Counted from the first letter of the stretch, positions 9,188 through 18,771 are shown. The stretch: DNA of 60,942 bases from Tuberibacillus calidus DSM 17572 (GCF_000430685.1 NZ_KE387197.1:701-61642), one strand, 5' to 3'. The notes: generated by a model not told the origin, from the sequence alone. Numbers and translations are program-made.

Positions 9188-9898
9188 ATGGGATACGAAG
9201 TCGTCATTCCGGCAGCGGGAAGCGGGAAGCGAATGGGCGCTGGGCATAACAAGTTGTTCATCGAGCTTCTTGGAAAGCCTCTGATAGCCCATACACTGCA
9301 AGTTTTTGAGGAAGACGACCAGTGTGATGAAATCATTGTCGTCGTCAAAAAAGAAGAAGAAGAGCGGATCAAAACAATTGTGCGTAGCCAAGGATTTAAA
9401 AAAAGGATTCAGTTTGTCGCAGGCGGTGAGGAACGTCAACACAGCGTGCGACATGGGCTCATGCATATTAAAAGGGACGGTGTCGTTTTAATTCATGACG
9501 GCGCACGTCCCTTCGTGCCGCTGGAGAGGATTTCAGAGTTGGTCAAAACCGCTGATGCGGTCGGTGCCGCTATTTTGGCGGTTCCGGTAAAAGATACCGT
9601 TAAGAGCGTAGCCGAGAGTTTTATTGAAAAAACGGTTGACCGAAGCCGTCTTTGGCTAGCCCAAACGCCTCAAGCGTTTCGGCTCTCAGTTATTTTGGAA
9701 GCCCACGAAAAGGCGTATCGAGAGGGCTATGTGGCCACGGATGATGCCGCGTTAGTGGAATGGATAGGGAAACAGGTCGCCGTGGTTAACGGAGACGAGC
9801 GGAATATTAAAATCACAACACCGGAAGACTTAACTTTAGCGGAGTACTATATTTTGAAAAACAAGGGGAATCGGAATGCGAATCGGACAAGGCTATGA
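9188..9898 (+). CDS. ispD: 2-C-methyl-D-erythritol 4-phosphate cytidylyltransferase IspD
   Basis: A 236-residue enzyme of the non-mevalonate isoprenoid pathway that joins CTP to MEP. It has the nucleotide-binding AAGSGKRMG near the N-terminus, HDGARPF, AQTPQAF and TDDAALVE, and ends with the family pattern [19 protein letters not shown] sits before ATG 9188. It overlaps ispF by 23 nt, so the two consecutive-pathway enzymes are translationally coupled. Confidence 0.97.
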   Translation: MGYEVVIPAAGSGKRMGAGHNKLFIELLGKPLIAHTLQVFEEDDQCDEIIVVVKKEEEERIKTIVRSQGFKKRIQFVAGGEERQHSVRHGLMHIKRDGVVLIHDGARPFVPLERISELVKTADAVGAAILAVPVKDTVKSVAESFIEKTVDRSRLWLAQTPQAFRLSVILEAHEKAYREGYVATDDAALVEWIGKQVAVVNGDERNIKITTPEDLTLAEYYILKNKGNRNANRTRL

Positions 9899-10352
9899 CG
9901 TTCATCAATTAGCAGAAAATCGCCCGCTTATCATCGGCGGCGTGCACATTCCTTATGACCGGGGGTTAATCGGCCATTCCGATGCCGATGTTTTATTGCA
10001 TGCCATTAGTGATGCCTTATTGGGGGCGATTGCTGCTGGTGATATCGGGCGCCATTTTCCTGACACAGATCCGCAATATAAAGACGCGGACTCCAAGAAA
10101 CTTTTAAAAGCGGTGTGGACGATGGTGGAGGAGAAAGGGTATGCATTAGGAAATCTTGATTGTGTCATCATCGCCCAAGCTCCAAAATTGGCACCATACA
10201 TTCCGAAAATGGTAGACATTATCTCCGGTCTGTTAGAAACGTCATCAGAAAACATTAATATAAAAGCGACAACAACTGAAAAGCTTGGTTTTACGGGCCG
10301 CATGGAGGGGATCGCTGCCCAAGCGGTTTGCCTGTTAACCAAAAAAGGATAA
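9876..10352 (+). CDS. ispF: 2-C-methyl-D-erythritol 2,4-cyclodiphosphate synthase IspF
   Basis: A 158-residue trimeric zinc enzyme that cyclises CDP-ME-2-phosphate to MEcPP. The zinc ligands are in GYDVHQL (Asp and His) and HSDADVLLH. The CMP-site motif [10 protein letters not shown] is near the C-terminus. Length is typical. The start lies inside the end of ispD with GGGGAATCGG as ribosome site. A terminator overlaps the stop. Confidence 0.97.
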   Translation: MRIGQGYDVHQLAENRPLIIGGVHIPYDRGLIGHSDADVLLHAISDALLGAIAAGDIGRHFPDTDPQYKDADSKKLLKAVWTMVEEKGYALGNLDCVIIAQAPKLAPYIPKMVDIISGLLETSSENINIKATTTEKLGFTGRMEGIAAQAVCLLTKKG

Positions 10353-10374
10353 GGGGATATTTGCCCCTTTTTTG
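10351..10374 (+). terminator. Intrinsic terminator after ispF
   Basis: AAGGGG pairs with CCCCTT across a 7-nt loop, followed by six or more T. A second AT-rich hairpin (AAAACTTG/CAAGTTTT, 10441-10463) lies further on and may back it up. Confidence 0.75.
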
Positions 10375-10471
10375 CACTGGTAAGAAAGTTATTCATTTCT
10401 TAGGCTAACATAAGGGATATTAAGCCTCTTGCTGTGCCTAAAAACTTGATAGAGCCAAGTTTTCTTATGAA

Positions 10472-10500
10472 TTGAGAACACTGATTTAGCGTGTTAAAAT
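10472..10500 (+). promoter_or_regulatory. SigA promoter of gltX
   Basis: TTGAGA (10472-10477), 17-nt spacer, TAAAAT (10495-10500), ending 34 nt before the gltX start codon. Confidence 0.7.
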
Positions 10501-10534
10501 AGGTTCGACATTAATGGAATCAGGGTGAAATGAG

Positions 10535-12001
10535 ATGGAAACAGTTAGAACGCGATATGCACCGAGTCCAACGGGGCATTTACATATTGGAGGAGCCCGA
10601 ACCGCTTTATTTAATTACTTGTATGCACGGCATTTTGGTGGGCAATTTATCATTCGCATTGAAGATACCGATGTAAAAAGAAACGTCGAGGGCGGAGAGA
10701 AGAACCAACTAGACTATCTAAAATGGTTGGGGTTGGATTGGGATGAAAGCGTCGATGTCGGCGGCGAATATGGCCCGTACCGGCAAACCGACCGTTTGGC
10801 CATCTATAATGAATACGTCAATCAGTTATTGGAAAAAGACCTTGCCTTTAAGTGTTACTGTACAGAGGAAGAATTGCAAAAAGAGCGGGAAGAGCAGTTG
10901 GCGAGGGGGGAAGCTCCGAAATATAGCGGCACTTGCCGCCATCTGACGGAAGAAGATAGAAAACGATTGGAAAGTGAAGGTAGAAAACCTAGCATTCGTT
11001 TTAAGGTACCTCAAGGCAAAGTCTATACTTTTAATGACCTTGTCAGGGGACAAATTTCTTTCGAGTCCGATGGCATTGGTGATTTTGTCATTGTCAAAAA
11101 CAATGGCATTCCGACCTATAATTTTGCCGTCGTCATCGATGACCATCTCATGCGTATTTCGCATGTCTTCCGCGGAGAAGAACATATTTCCAATACGCCG
11201 AAGCAAATGATGCTTTATGAAGCATTTGGATGGGAACCTCCGGCCTTTGGCCATATGACACTGATTATTGGGGAAAACCGCAAAAAATTGAGCAAGCGCG
11301 ATGAATCCATTATTCAATTTATTGAGCAATACCAAGCTCTCGGTTATTTACCAGAGGCGTTATTAAATTTTATCGCGCTATTAGGTTGGTCACCAAAAGG
11401 CGAGGAAGAATTGTTTACTAAGGATGAATTGGTTGAAATCTTTGACCCGGACCGATTAAGTAAATCGCCCGCCGTTTTTGATCCTGTCAAACTGGCTTGG
11501 ATGAACAATCAATACATTAAGAAAGCCAGCCTTGAGACCGTTGTGGACATTACCCTCCCGCATTTGAAAAAGGCGGGTAAACTTCCTGAAAACCTCACAC
11601 CGGAAGAAAGCGAATGGGTGCGCGAACTCATCGCTCTTTACCAGGAACAATTGCAATATGGGGCCGAAATTGTCGAACTCACTGACCTCTTTTTTAAAGA
11701 GGAAATCCATTACGATGAAGAAGGCATGGCCATTTTAAAAGAAGAACACGTCCCTGAAGTGTTAGCCGTGTTAAAAGACCATCTTGAACCAGTGGAAGAT
11801 TGGAAACCGGAGAACATTCAGCCGCAAATTAAAGCGACGCAAAAAGCAACCGGCCGGAAAGGTAAACAGTTGTTCATGCCTATCCGCGTTGCCGCAACGG
11901 GGGTTACCCACGGACCGGAATTACCGAAATCGCTTGCGCTCCTTGGGAAATCCGTAGTTTTAAAGCGGCTTGAAGCGGCTATTCGCATATTACAAGCATA
12001 A
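10535..12001 (+). CDS. gltX: Glutamyl-tRNA synthetase GltX
   Basis: A 488-residue class I aminoacyl-tRNA synthetase that charges tRNA-Glu and, in Bacillales without GlnRS, also tRNA-Gln. The HIGH motif appears as [13 protein letters not shown] near the N-terminus and KMSKS as KKLSKRD. A CYC...C cluster lies in the connective region. The all-helical anticodon-binding part is at the C-terminus. AGGGTGA precedes ATG 10535. It forms its own transcription unit, ending before the Cys T-box. Confidence 0.97.
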   Translation: METVRTRYAPSPTGHLHIGGARTALFNYLYARHFGGQFIIRIEDTDVKRNVEGGEKNQLDYLKWLGLDWDESVDVGGEYGPYRQTDRLAIYNEYVNQLLEKDLAFKCYCTEEELQKEREEQLARGEAPKYSGTCRHLTEEDRKRLESEGRKPSIRFKVPQGKVYTFNDLVRGQISFESDGIGDFVIVKNNGIPTYNFAVVIDDHLMRISHVFRGEEHISNTPKQMMLYEAFGWEPPAFGHMTLIIGENRKKLSKRDESIIQFIEQYQALGYLPEALLNFIALLGWSPKGEEELFTKDELVEIFDPDRLSKSPAVFDPVKLAWMNNQYIKKASLETVVDITLPHLKKAGKLPENLTPEESEWVRELIALYQEQLQYGAEIVELTDLFFKEEIHYDEEGMAILKEEHVPEVLAVLKDHLEPVEDWKPENIQPQIKATQKATGRKGKQLFMPIRVAATGVTHGPELPKSLALLGKSVVLKRLEAAIRILQA

Positions 12002-12032
12002 AGGTTGTCACCGTCTGAGCAATCGTGCATTA

Positions 12033-12038
12033 TATAAT
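12033..12038 (+). promoter_or_regulatory. -10 box for the cysE-cysS T-box transcript
   Basis: A perfect TATAAT lies just upstream of the T-box. TTGTCA at 12005-12010 is too far away (22 nt) to be a normal -35, so only the -10 is well supported. Confidence 0.45.
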
Positions 12039-12049
12039 CAATAAAAATC

Positions 12050-12296
12050 TTTCAAAGCGTTGATGGGGAGAAGTAAAAACCGTCCCTTTCTTTACAGAGA
12101 AAATCGCCTTGGCTGAGAGCGATTTAGGAAAAACGGTTTTGAAATGCACCCCGGAGCCTTCTGTTGAACCGGCAAAGTAGACAGAGGCGGCCATCCTCCG
12201 TTAAAAGGATCAAGAGTGGGATTGTCATAATCCAAATAGAGTGGAACCGCGCGACAAGCGTCTCTGTGCCGTTATGCATAGAGGCGCTTTTTTACG
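12050..12296 (+). promoter_or_regulatory. T-box riboswitch, Cys specifier (UGC)
   Basis: This explains the 319-nt gap between gltX and cysE. Stem I includes AAAACCGT/ACGGTTTT and AAATCGC/GCGATTT, with TGC at 12145-12147 in the specifier position. The conserved T-box AGAGTGGAACCGCG (12238-12251) pairs with uncharged tRNA. A terminator hairpin follows (12256-12289, then T6). Uncharged tRNA-Cys would favour the antiterminator and expression of cysE and cysS. Only the TGC codon reading is an assignment by position; the rest is directly visible. Confidence 0.93.
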
Positions 12297-12320
12297 AGCT
12301 TGACTTTGGAGGTGACCCTG

Positions 12321-13004
12321 ATGTTTAAACGATTACGGGAAGATATTGCGGTTGTTTTTGATCAGGACCCTGCCGCACGCCACTGGTTGGAAATTGTTTT
12401 AACGTATTCCGGCATCCATGCCATTTGGGCCCATCGCATCGCCCATTGGTTTTATAAAAAAAGATTTTTCTTTATAGCCCGGGCCATCTCGCAGATCAGC
12501 CGCTTTTTTACTGGGATTGAGATTCATCCAGGAGCCAAAATTGGCCGCCGTTTCTTCATTGATCACGGCATGGGTGTCGTCATCGGTGAAACATGTGAAA
12601 TCGGCGATGATGTGACGATTTATCAAGGCGTGACTTTAGGTGGAACCGGAAAAGAGAAAGGGAAGAGGCATCCGACCGTCAAAAATAATGTGCTCATTGC
12701 TTCCGGTGCCAAAGTATTAGGATCCATCACCATTGGAGAAAATTCAAAAATCGGTGCCGGTTCGGTTGTGCTGAATGATGTGCCACCGAATTCGACGGTC
12801 GTTGGCATACCGGGGAAAGTCGTTCGGCAAAACGGCATGAAGGTCCCCCGCGATCTTAATCATCGTGATTTACCTGATCCGGTTGAAGAGAAATATCAAG
12901 CGATGGAAGCGGAAATTCAAGAACTGAAGGCGGAAATTAACGAACTTAAAAGGACGATAAATCTGTTGAAGGATGGTGAACAGCGTGACGCTGAAGGTTT
13001 TTAA
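12321..13004 (+). CDS. cysE: Serine O-acetyltransferase CysE
   Basis: A 227-residue acetyltransferase that makes O-acetylserine, the precursor of cysteine. A helical N-terminal region is followed by left-handed beta-helix hexapeptide repeats with [10 protein letters not shown] and the [12 protein letters not shown] loop carrying the catalytic histidine, then a coiled C-terminal tail ([17 protein letters not shown]). GGAGGTGA stands before ATG 12321. First gene behind the Cys T-box, so it is induced on cysteine shortage. Its 3' end overlaps cysS. Confidence 0.96.
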   Translation: MFKRLREDIAVVFDQDPAARHWLEIVLTYSGIHAIWAHRIAHWFYKKRFFFIARAISQISRFFTGIEIHPGAKIGRRFFIDHGMGVVIGETCEIGDDVTIYQGVTLGGTGKEKGKRHPTVKNNVLIASGAKVLGSITIGENSKIGAGSVVLNDVPPNSTVVGIPGKVVRQNGMKVPRDLNHRDLPDPVEEKYQAMEAEIQELKAEINELKRTINLLKDGEQRDAEGF

Positions 13005-14388
13005 TACATTGTCGAGAGAAAAGGAAGTTTTTGTGCCAGTTGAAGAAGGAAAAGTGAAAATGTATGTCTGCGGTCCTACGGTTTATAACTATATTCATAT
13101 CGGCAATGCCCGACCCGCCGTCGTCTTTGATACGGTGCGCCGATACCTTGAGTATATAGGGTACGATGTGACATATGTTTCCAATTTTACCGATGTCGAT
13201 GACCGGCTGATCAATGCCTCCAAAGAACGGGGCGAGGACGTATTAACAATTGCAGAAAGGTTTATAAAGGCTTATAAAGAAGACGTCAGCGCTCTTGGCG
13301 TTCGCGAAGCCGATGTTCATCCGCGTGCCACAGAAACCATGCCGGAAATCATCAAGTTTATAGAAAAACTCATCGAACGCGGGTATGCCTATGAATCCGG
13401 CGGGGATGTTTATTTCCGAACAAGAAAGTTTAAAGAGTACGGGAAACTCTCGCATCAATCGATTGATGAGTTAAAGGTCGGTGCCCGCATTCAAGTCGGT
13501 GAACATAAGGAAGACCCACTGGATTTCACCCTTTGGAAGGCGGCTAAACCCGGTGAGATCAAGTGGGATAGCCCTTGGGGCGAAGGACGGCCGGGCTGGC
13601 ATATTGAATGCTCGGCGATGGTGGAAAAATATTTGGGGGAAACAATTGACATTCATGCGGGCGGGCAAGATCTCACGTTCCCGCATCATGAAAATGAAAT
13701 TGCCCAATCCGAAGCTTTACACGGCCGACATATGGCTAATTATTGGCTTCATAACGGGTACATTAAAATTAACAATGAAAAGATGTCGAAGTCGATCGGC
13801 AATGTCATTCTTGTGCATGACTTAATACAGAAATACGATCCGAATGTCATCCGCTTTTTTATCCAAACCGTGCACTATCGGCATCCGATTAACTTTAGCG
13901 ATGATTTGATTCAAAGTGCGGCTCAGTCATTTGACCGTCTGCGGACGACTTACAATAATTTGGAACACCGCTTGTCGAAAAGCGCCGATCTGCTTGAAGG
14001 TGAGAAAGTCGATATAGAGCTGAAAAAAACTGAGGAGTTAAGGGCGCGCTTTAAGGCGGAAATGGACGATGATTTTAACACAGCGAATGCCATTTCGGTC
14101 ATGTTTGATGCCGCCAAAGAAGCTAACCTGCTTTTACGCGATAAAAATTCTTCAAAAGCCTTACTTAAAGCCTACCTCGAATTGTTTGATGAATTTGGCC
14201 AAGTTCTTGGTTTGGAATTAAAACAAGCAGAACTTTTGGATCGGGAAATCGAAGCGCTGATCGAACAACGGGAAGAAGCGCGAAAGGTTAAGGATTTTGC
14301 GACGGCTGACCGGATTCGCGATGAATTGAAAGGTCGCGGCATCGTTTTGGAAGACACACCCCAAGGCGTAAGATGGAAGAGGCTGTAA
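12985..14388 (+). CDS. cysS: Cysteinyl-tRNA synthetase CysS
   Basis: A 467-residue class I synthetase. The zinc cysteine and HIGH motif are in [15 protein letters not shown] near residue 30, further zinc ligands are in HIECSAM and HENEIAQSE, and the KMSKS loop is KMSKSIGN. I chose GTG 12985 because the N-terminus then matches the family (TLKVFNTL) and the length is almost that of B. subtilis CysS; ATG 12973 gives four extra residues and cannot be excluded. It overlaps cysE by 20 nt and shares the T-box. Confidence 0.95.
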   Translation: MTLKVFNTLSREKEVFVPVEEGKVKMYVCGPTVYNYIHIGNARPAVVFDTVRRYLEYIGYDVTYVSNFTDVDDRLINASKERGEDVLTIAERFIKAYKEDVSALGVREADVHPRATETMPEIIKFIEKLIERGYAYESGGDVYFRTRKFKEYGKLSHQSIDELKVGARIQVGEHKEDPLDFTLWKAAKPGEIKWDSPWGEGRPGWHIECSAMVEKYLGETIDIHAGGQDLTFPHHENEIAQSEALHGRHMANYWLHNGYIKINNEKMSKSIGNVILVHDLIQKYDPNVIRFFIQTVHYRHPINFSDDLIQSAAQSFDRLRTTYNNLEHRLSKSADLLEGEKVDIELKKTEELRARFKAEMDDDFNTANAISVMFDAAKEANLLLRDKNSSKALLKAYLELFDEFGQVLGLELKQAELLDREIEALIEQREEARKVKDFATADRIRDELKGRGIVLEDTPQGVRWKRL

Positions 14389-14390
14389 AA

Positions 14391-14858
14391 ATGAACGTAA
14401 AAAATTTGGTAACAGATATGGTTAACAGCCTGGCTTTGGCATTTGTCGGTGATGCGGTGATGGATCTTTTTGTTCGCCGACGTTTAATAGAAAATGGCGC
14501 AGTCAAACCCCATACTTTGCATCGCCAAGCTACACGGTATGTTTCAGCCAAAGCCCAGGCGGCCTCATTGTTTTATCTGATGGAGCAAAACGAGCTGACA
14601 GAAAAGGAAGTCTCCGTCGTCCGTCGTGGGCGAAATGCAAAGTCACCGACCGTTCCTAAAAATACAGATGTTCAAACATATCGGTACAGCACCGCTCTTG
14701 AAGCTTTAATAGGTTATTTATATTTGGGAAAAGAATACGAACGATTGAATCAATTGCTGGAAAAAATTTGCATGTTTACGGAAAGTGCGGATCACCGCAG
14801 TGGAGAAAGGATGACGACGATGACATCGAGATGGAAGGAGGATCATGCCGATGAATGA
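14391..14858 (+). CDS. mrnC: Mini-ribonuclease III MrnC
   Basis: A 155-residue RNase III catalytic domain without a double-strand RNA-binding domain, known to mature 23S rRNA in B. subtilis. The nuclease acidic residues are seen in FVGDAVMDLFV near residue 20 and ALEALIGYLYL near 110; KNTDVQTYRYS is a strong family block. ATG 14391 lies 3 nt after the cysS stop with AAGAGG upstream. It overlaps rlmB by 8 nt. Confidence 0.94.
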   Translation: MNVKNLVTDMVNSLALAFVGDAVMDLFVRRRLIENGAVKPHTLHRQATRYVSAKAQAASLFYLMEQNELTEKEVSVVRRGRNAKSPTVPKNTDVQTYRYSTALEALIGYLYLGKEYERLNQLLEKICMFTESADHRSGERMTTMTSRWKEDHADE

Positions 14859-15594
14859 AGAAATTATCGTTGGGCGTCATCCGGTTTCGGAAGCCATACG
14901 GGCCGGTCGTGAGATGAATAAAATTTGGTTTAATAAAGAAAGCCAATTATTAGATGAAAACGTGATGAAACTCATTAAAGAACGCCGCATTACCGTACAG
15001 TTTGTGCCAAAGCAAAAATTGGATCGCATCGCGGGGACGACCCGTCACCAGGGAGTCTGTGCCAGCGTTGCTTCCCATAAATATGCCACCATCGATGACC
15101 TTTTTCAACGTGCCGAAGCCCGCTCCGAGCAGCCGTTTTTCATCATGCTGGATGGTTTGGAAGACCCACATAATTTAGGCTCGATACTAAGAACGGCGGA
15201 TGCGGTCGGGGTTCATGGGATTATCATTCCGAAGCACCGCGCTGTCGGTTTAACATCGGTTGTAGCAAAAGCTTCCACAGGAGCCATTGAATATGTGCCT
15301 GTCGTGCGAGAAACGAATCTTGCAAGAACGATGGATATGTTGAAAAAAAGAGGGATTTGGTTTGCGGGTACCGCAGCCGATGCCCCCATTGATTATAGGG
15401 AAATGAAAGCGGATTTGCCTCTGTGCCTTGTGATCGGCAATGAAGGAAAAGGTCTGTCACGTTTAGTGAGAGAGAAATGTGACTTTTTAATTCGCATCCC
15501 GATGGTAGGCAAAGTCACATCGTTAAATGCCTCTGTGGCATGCGCGCTATTAATGTATGAAGTTTACCGTCATCGATACCCAAATGAGGTATAA
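14851..15594 (+). CDS. rlmB: 23S rRNA 2'-O-ribose methyltransferase RlmB (TrmH family)
   Basis: A 247-residue SPOUT methyltransferase. The N-terminal substrate-binding domain begins IIVGRHPV, and the C-terminal knotted domain has the three TrmH motifs: LEDPHNLGSILRTADA, IGNEGKG and SLNASVACALLMYE. By homology it methylates 23S rRNA G2251 (E. coli numbering); in B. subtilis the orthologue is YacO. I chose ATG 14851 because GGAGG at 14837-14841 is 9 nt upstream; ATG 14845 is too close. Confidence 0.92.
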   Translation: MNEEIIVGRHPVSEAIRAGREMNKIWFNKESQLLDENVMKLIKERRITVQFVPKQKLDRIAGTTRHQGVCASVASHKYATIDDLFQRAEARSEQPFFIMLDGLEDPHNLGSILRTADAVGVHGIIIPKHRAVGLTSVVAKASTGAIEYVPVVRETNLARTMDMLKKRGIWFAGTAADAPIDYREMKADLPLCLVIGNEGKGLSRLVREKCDFLIRIPMVGKVTSLNASVACALLMYEVYRHRYPNEV

Positions 15595-15596
15595 GC

Positions 15597-16103
15597 ATGA
15601 ATGTACTCCTCGTTGATGCTTACAACATCATCGGTGCTTGGCCGGATCTAAAAAAGTTGAAAGAACAGGATTTCGAAGCAGCACGGGACAGGTTAATTGA
15701 ATATATGGCAGAATATCAAGCCTATACCGGCTTTCGGGTCATTGTCATTTTTGACGCCCATATGGTGCCAGGAGCAGAAACTCGCGAAAGAAAACGCAAT
15801 GTGGAAGTGGTCTACACTCGAGAGAAAGAAACCGCTGATGAATGCATTGAAAAATTGGTCTCCCAGATTAAAGATGTGCAGACGACCGTCTATGTCGCCA
15901 CATCGGATTATGTCGAACAATGGACGGTTTTTTCACAAGGTGCCCTGCGCAAGTCAGCTAGGGAGCTCTATCGGGAAATGAAAGAGATAGAGAATCAAAT
16001 CGCGCAAAAAATCGAAGAGAAATATACCCCCAGAAAGAAAGCTTCTGTACGGTTTAATGAGGAAATTATCATGTTGTTTGAGAAATGGCGGCGCGGGAAA
16101 TAA
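15597..16103 (+). CDS. rae1: Ribosome-dependent mRNA endonuclease Rae1 (YacP)
   Basis: A 168-residue NYN/PIN-like domain protein. The acidic active site is seen in LLVDAYNIIGAW at the N-terminus and VIFDAH near residue 55, followed by ATSDYVEQW. The family enters the ribosomal A site and cleaves mRNA in B. subtilis. The start is 3 nt after the rlmB stop, with GAGG upstream. The basic C-terminus (FEKWRRGK) is typical. Confidence 0.93.
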   Translation: MNVLLVDAYNIIGAWPDLKKLKEQDFEAARDRLIEYMAEYQAYTGFRVIVIFDAHMVPGAETRERKRNVEVVYTREKETADECIEKLVSQIKDVQTTVYVATSDYVEQWTVFSQGALRKSARELYREMKEIENQIAQKIEEKYTPRKKASVRFNEEIIMLFEKWRRGK

Positions 16104-16108
16104 ATTTG

Positions 16109-16138
16109 TTGACGATTCAAAAATTTGGCCAGTATAAT
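16109..16138 (+). promoter_or_regulatory. SigA promoter of sigH
   Basis: TTGACG (16109-16114), 18-nt spacer, TATAAT (16133-16138). In B. subtilis sigH is likewise transcribed by SigA and repressed by AbrB; no AbrB site can be read from sequence alone. Confidence 0.8.
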
Positions 16139-16176
16139 AATATTATTATAAAGGCTTATGGTCGGGGGGGATCGGT

Positions 16177-16824
16177 ATGAGCATAAAGCTAGAAGTGAAT
16201 AGCAATAAATTTGACGCCATGGAAGATGAAGACATTGTAAAATGTGTTCATGAAGGTGACCTTCAAGCCCTCGAATATATGATTCATAAGTATAAAAATT
16301 TTGTACGTGCCAAAGCGAAATCATATTTTCTCATAGGGGCGGATCGCGAAGATATTATACAAGAAGGTATGATCGGCCTTTATAAAGCGATTCGTGATTT
16401 TAAAGGAGACAAGCTATCCACTTTTAAGGCCTTTGCCGAGTTGTGCATTACCCGCCAAATGATTACCGCTGTCAAAACAGCAACCCGCCAAAAGCATATT
16501 CCACTCAACTCTTATGTTTCTTTGGACAAGCCTATTTATGATGAAGAATCGGAACGGACGCTTCTCGATGTCATTAGCACTTCTCGGGTTTCTGACCCCG
16601 AGCAGATGCTAATCAACAGGGAGAAATATGATGATATTGAAGTTAAAATATCAGAAATATTAAGCGATTTAGAACAAAAGGTTCTTATGCTTTACCTTGA
16701 TGGGCGTACATATCAGGAAATATCCGCTGATTTAAAACGCCACGTGAAATCCATCGACAACGCTTTACAAAGAGTGAAACGAAAATTAGAACGTTATTTG
16801 GAAATAAAAGAACTTAGTTTGTAA
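16177..16824 (+). CDS. sigH: RNA polymerase sigma-H factor (Spo0H)
   Basis: A 215-residue sigma-70 family factor that drives early-sporulation and transition-state genes. Region 2 contains the core-binding and -10 recognition stretch (REDIIQEGMIGLYKAI). Region 4 has a helix-turn-helix near residues 175-205 (RTYQEISADL). GGGGGGAT precedes ATG 16177. It sits in its conserved place between rae1 and rpmG and supports the spore-forming character of the organism. Confidence 0.96.
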   Translation: MSIKLEVNSNKFDAMEDEDIVKCVHEGDLQALEYMIHKYKNFVRAKAKSYFLIGADREDIIQEGMIGLYKAIRDFKGDKLSTFKAFAELCITRQMITAVKTATRQKHIPLNSYVSLDKPIYDEESERTLLDVISTSRVSDPEQMLINREKYDDIEVKISEILSDLEQKVLMLYLDGRTYQEISADLKRHVKSIDNALQRVKRKLERYLEIKELSL

Positions 16825-16861
16825 GGATATCTTTAATAGGTTCAAGGCGACTTGACGTGCG

Positions 16862-16890
16862 TTGACAGCCCAATTGGCCTGTGATAAAGT
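16862..16890 (+). promoter_or_regulatory. SigA promoter of rpmG-secE-nusG
   Basis: TTGACA (16862-16867), 17-nt spacer, TAAAGT (16885-16890), 57 nt before rpmG. Confidence 0.7.
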
Positions 16891-16947
16891 GAAACCAGTT
16901 ATCGTTATATCGTTATTTTGGTTATAAATGATAGAAAAGGTGTTCAT

Positions 16948-17097
16948 ATGCGCAAAAAAGTCATTTTAGCATGTGAAGTTTGCCAACAACGCAATTATAC
17001 AACAACGAAAAACACAGCCCATTCATCCGAACGGCTTGAATTCAAAAAGTTTTGCAGCCGTTGTAATGAGCATACCATTCATCGTGAAACGAAGTAG
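16948..17097 (+). CDS. rpmG: 50S ribosomal protein L33 (zinc-binding type)
   Basis: A 49-residue protein that begins [17 protein letters not shown] and ends [11 protein letters not shown]. It has two cysteine pairs, C9/C12 and C36/C39, so it is the zinc-containing (C+) form. AAAGGTG lies upstream of ATG 16948. In B. subtilis the rpmGB copy also precedes secE. Confidence 0.95.
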   Translation: MRKKVILACEVCQQRNYTTTKNTAHSSERLEFKKFCSRCNEHTIHRETK

Positions 17098-17124
17098 GAA
17101 AAGTTTTTGTTGGGGGTAAAGGCC

Positions 17125-17319
17125 ATGTCAGGCATCTTGAAGAAATCTAATCAATTTTTTAGAAATGTCGTCGTTGAGTTAAAAAGGGTCAAATGGCCGA
17201 CGCGTAAAGAGTTGATCAGCTACACCATCACAGTATTAGTGACGGTGGCTTTTTTGGTCGCCTTTTTTGCCGCGATAGATTTAGGGATCTCCGCATTATT
17301 GCGTTTGATTACAAAATAA
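17125..17319 (+). CDS. secE: Preprotein translocase subunit SecE
   Basis: A 64-residue single-span SecE of Gram-positive type. An amphipathic VELKRVKWPTRKEL segment is followed by one membrane helix (about 34-58). It clamps SecY in the translocon. I chose ATG 17125 because GGGGGT is 8 nt upstream. Confidence 0.95.
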   Translation: MSGILKKSNQFFRNVVVELKRVKWPTRKELISYTITVLVTVAFLVAFFAAIDLGISALLRLITK

Positions 17320-17365
17320 GGTTGTAGGGTTAGGGAAAAAGTTTCGGGAAAGGATTATTTGCTTT

Positions 17366-17899
17366 ATGGAGAAAAATTGGTATGTGGTTCACACCTACTC
17401 CGGCTATGAAAATAAAGTCAAAGCTAATTTGGAGAAACGTGTGGAGTCCATGGGCATGTCGGATAAAATCTTCAGAATCCTAGTGCCGATGGAAGAGGAA
17501 ACCGAAATTAAAAATGGCCAAAAGAAAACCGCGATGAAAAAGGTATTTCCCGGTTATGTCTTGGCAGAAATGATTATGACGGATGACTCGTGGTATGTTG
17601 TCCGCAACACGCCTGGGGTGACCGGATTCGTAGGTTCATCCGGTGGCGGATCGAAACCGACCCCCCTATTACCCGAAGAAGTGGATGCTATTTTGAAGAA
17701 AATGGGCATTCAGGATAAAAAAGTGGAAGTCGATTTCGCATTAAAAGAACAAGTACGGGTGAAAGAAGGGCCGTTTGCCGATTTTGTCGGAACCATCGAA
17801 GAAATTGACAAGGAAAAAGGTAAAGTTAAAGTCCATGTCAATATGTTTGGCCGAGAAACACCTGTAGAACTCGATTTTGACCAAGTTGAAAGAGTTTAA
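17366..17899 (+). CDS. nusG: Transcription termination/antitermination factor NusG
   Basis: A 177-residue protein with an N-terminal NGN domain (WYVVHTYSGYENKVK) that binds RNA polymerase and a C-terminal KOW domain (VKEGPFADFVGTIEEID) that contacts S10 or Rho. Length matches B. subtilis NusG. It is in the conserved secE-nusG-rplK order; a separate promoter for rplK follows it. Confidence 0.97.
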   Translation: MEKNWYVVHTYSGYENKVKANLEKRVESMGMSDKIFRILVPMEEETEIKNGQKKTAMKKVFPGYVLAEMIMTDDSWYVVRNTPGVTGFVGSSGGGSKPTPLLPEEVDAILKKMGIQDKKVEVDFALKEQVRVKEGPFADFVGTIEEIDKEKGKVKVHVNMFGRETPVELDFDQVERV

Positions 17900-17905
17900 A
17901 TCAGC

Positions 17906-17934
17906 TTGCATTCATTGAAAACAGAATGTATAAT
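17906..17934 (+). promoter_or_regulatory. Promoter of the rplK leader
   Basis: TTGCAT (17906-17911), 17-nt spacer and perfect TATAAT (17929-17934), 7 nt after the nusG stop. The -35 is weak and the -10 strong. Confidence 0.6.
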
Positions 17935-18120
17935 TTAAATTGTTTGCATTGACTGTTGAAATTTATATATCGGTGGCAAGCCACGCGGAAAAGCCGGTGA
18001 GGTAGCGCTTGGTTATAAGCAAAAGCCTCTGGTAGCGAAAGGCAAGCGCCGATCGAAACCGTTCCGAACGGTAATTGTCATGCAAAAACGATTATTTCGG
18101 TTAATATAATGGTTTACCGA

Positions 18121-18168
18121 ACGCCTGGGAAAGTGGGAGGGCATTAAGCCCGTACCGCATCACAGACT
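18121..18168 (+). promoter_or_regulatory. L1-binding-like motif in the rplK leader
   Basis: The 284-nt gap between nusG and rplK is a structured leader. Its end has GTGG (18133-18136) pairing with CCGC (18155-18158), an asymmetric internal loop GAG/GTA, and an apical GGGC/GCCC stem with loop ATTAA. This resembles the L1 site on 23S rRNA (GGTGGGAG...ACCACC), and L1 autoregulates rplKA by binding mRNA in E. coli. L1 control here is inference from that likeness. The earlier part of the leader (17950-18120) also looks foldable, but I assign no function to it. Confidence 0.6.
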
Positions 18169-18183
18169 AAGGAGGTGGGTCTC

Positions 18184-18609
18184 ATGGCCAAGAAAGTCAT
18201 CAAAGTTGTAAAATTGCAAATCCCTGCAGGTAAAGCTAATCCGGCACCGCCTGTTGGTCCTGCATTAGGTCAAGCAGGAATTAACATTATGGGATTTTGT
18301 AAGGAATTTAATGCAAAAACAGCCGACCAAGCCGGGCTGATTATTCCGGTAGAAATTACGGTTTTTGAAGACCGTTCGTTTACTTTCATCACCAAAACGC
18401 CGCCGGCAGCCGTTCTTCTGAAAAAAGAAGCCGGCATCGAATCCGGATCTGGTGAACCGAATAAAAAGAAAGTCGCAACGTTAAAACGCGCTAAAGTTCG
18501 TGAAATTGCCGAACTGAAAATGCCGGATTTAAATGCAGCTAGCGTTGAAGCGGCAATGCGCATGGTTGAAGGCACCGCCCGTAGTATGGGCATTGTCATC
18601 GAAGATTAA
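18184..18609 (+). CDS. rplK: 50S ribosomal protein L11
   Basis: A 141-residue L11. The N-terminal segment [21 protein letters not shown] carries the proline helix near the thiopeptide site. The C-terminal domain binds 23S rRNA in the GTPase-associated centre. GGAGGTGGG precedes ATG 18184. Its last codons (coding GIVIED and the stop) are repeated once as non-functional DNA just downstream. Confidence 0.97.
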   Translation: MAKKVIKVVKLQIPAGKANPAPPVGPALGQAGINIMGFCKEFNAKTADQAGLIIPVEITVFEDRSFTFITKTPPAAVLLKKEAGIESGSGEPNKKKVATLKRAKVREIAELKMPDLNAASVEAAMRMVEGTARSMGIVIED

Positions 18610-18730
18610 TCTGCTAAACGCACCAATCACACTATTTACAAGTGATTGGGGTGCGGGCATCGTCATTGAAGATTAATCCACAAAACACCCCAATCACCGT
18701 TGTAAAGGATTGGGGTGTGGGCATTGTTTT
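18588..18730 (+). repeat. Tandem duplication of the rplK 3' end with a hairpin in each unit
   Basis: Unit 1 (18588-18654, 67 bp) starts in the rplK C-terminal codons and runs past the stop. Unit 2 (18655-18718, 64 bp) repeats it: the first 24 nt differ at only two positions, both silent T/C changes. A third start (GGGCATTG) follows at 18719. Each unit carries an inverted repeat; unit 2 has a perfect 11-bp stem ACACCCCAATC/GATTGGGGTGT. This, with the terminators below, fills most of the unusual gap before rplA. Confidence 0.85.
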
Positions 18731-18771
18731 TGCCTCACCTAAATCATTGCCAACATTTTGCTGGCTACTCC

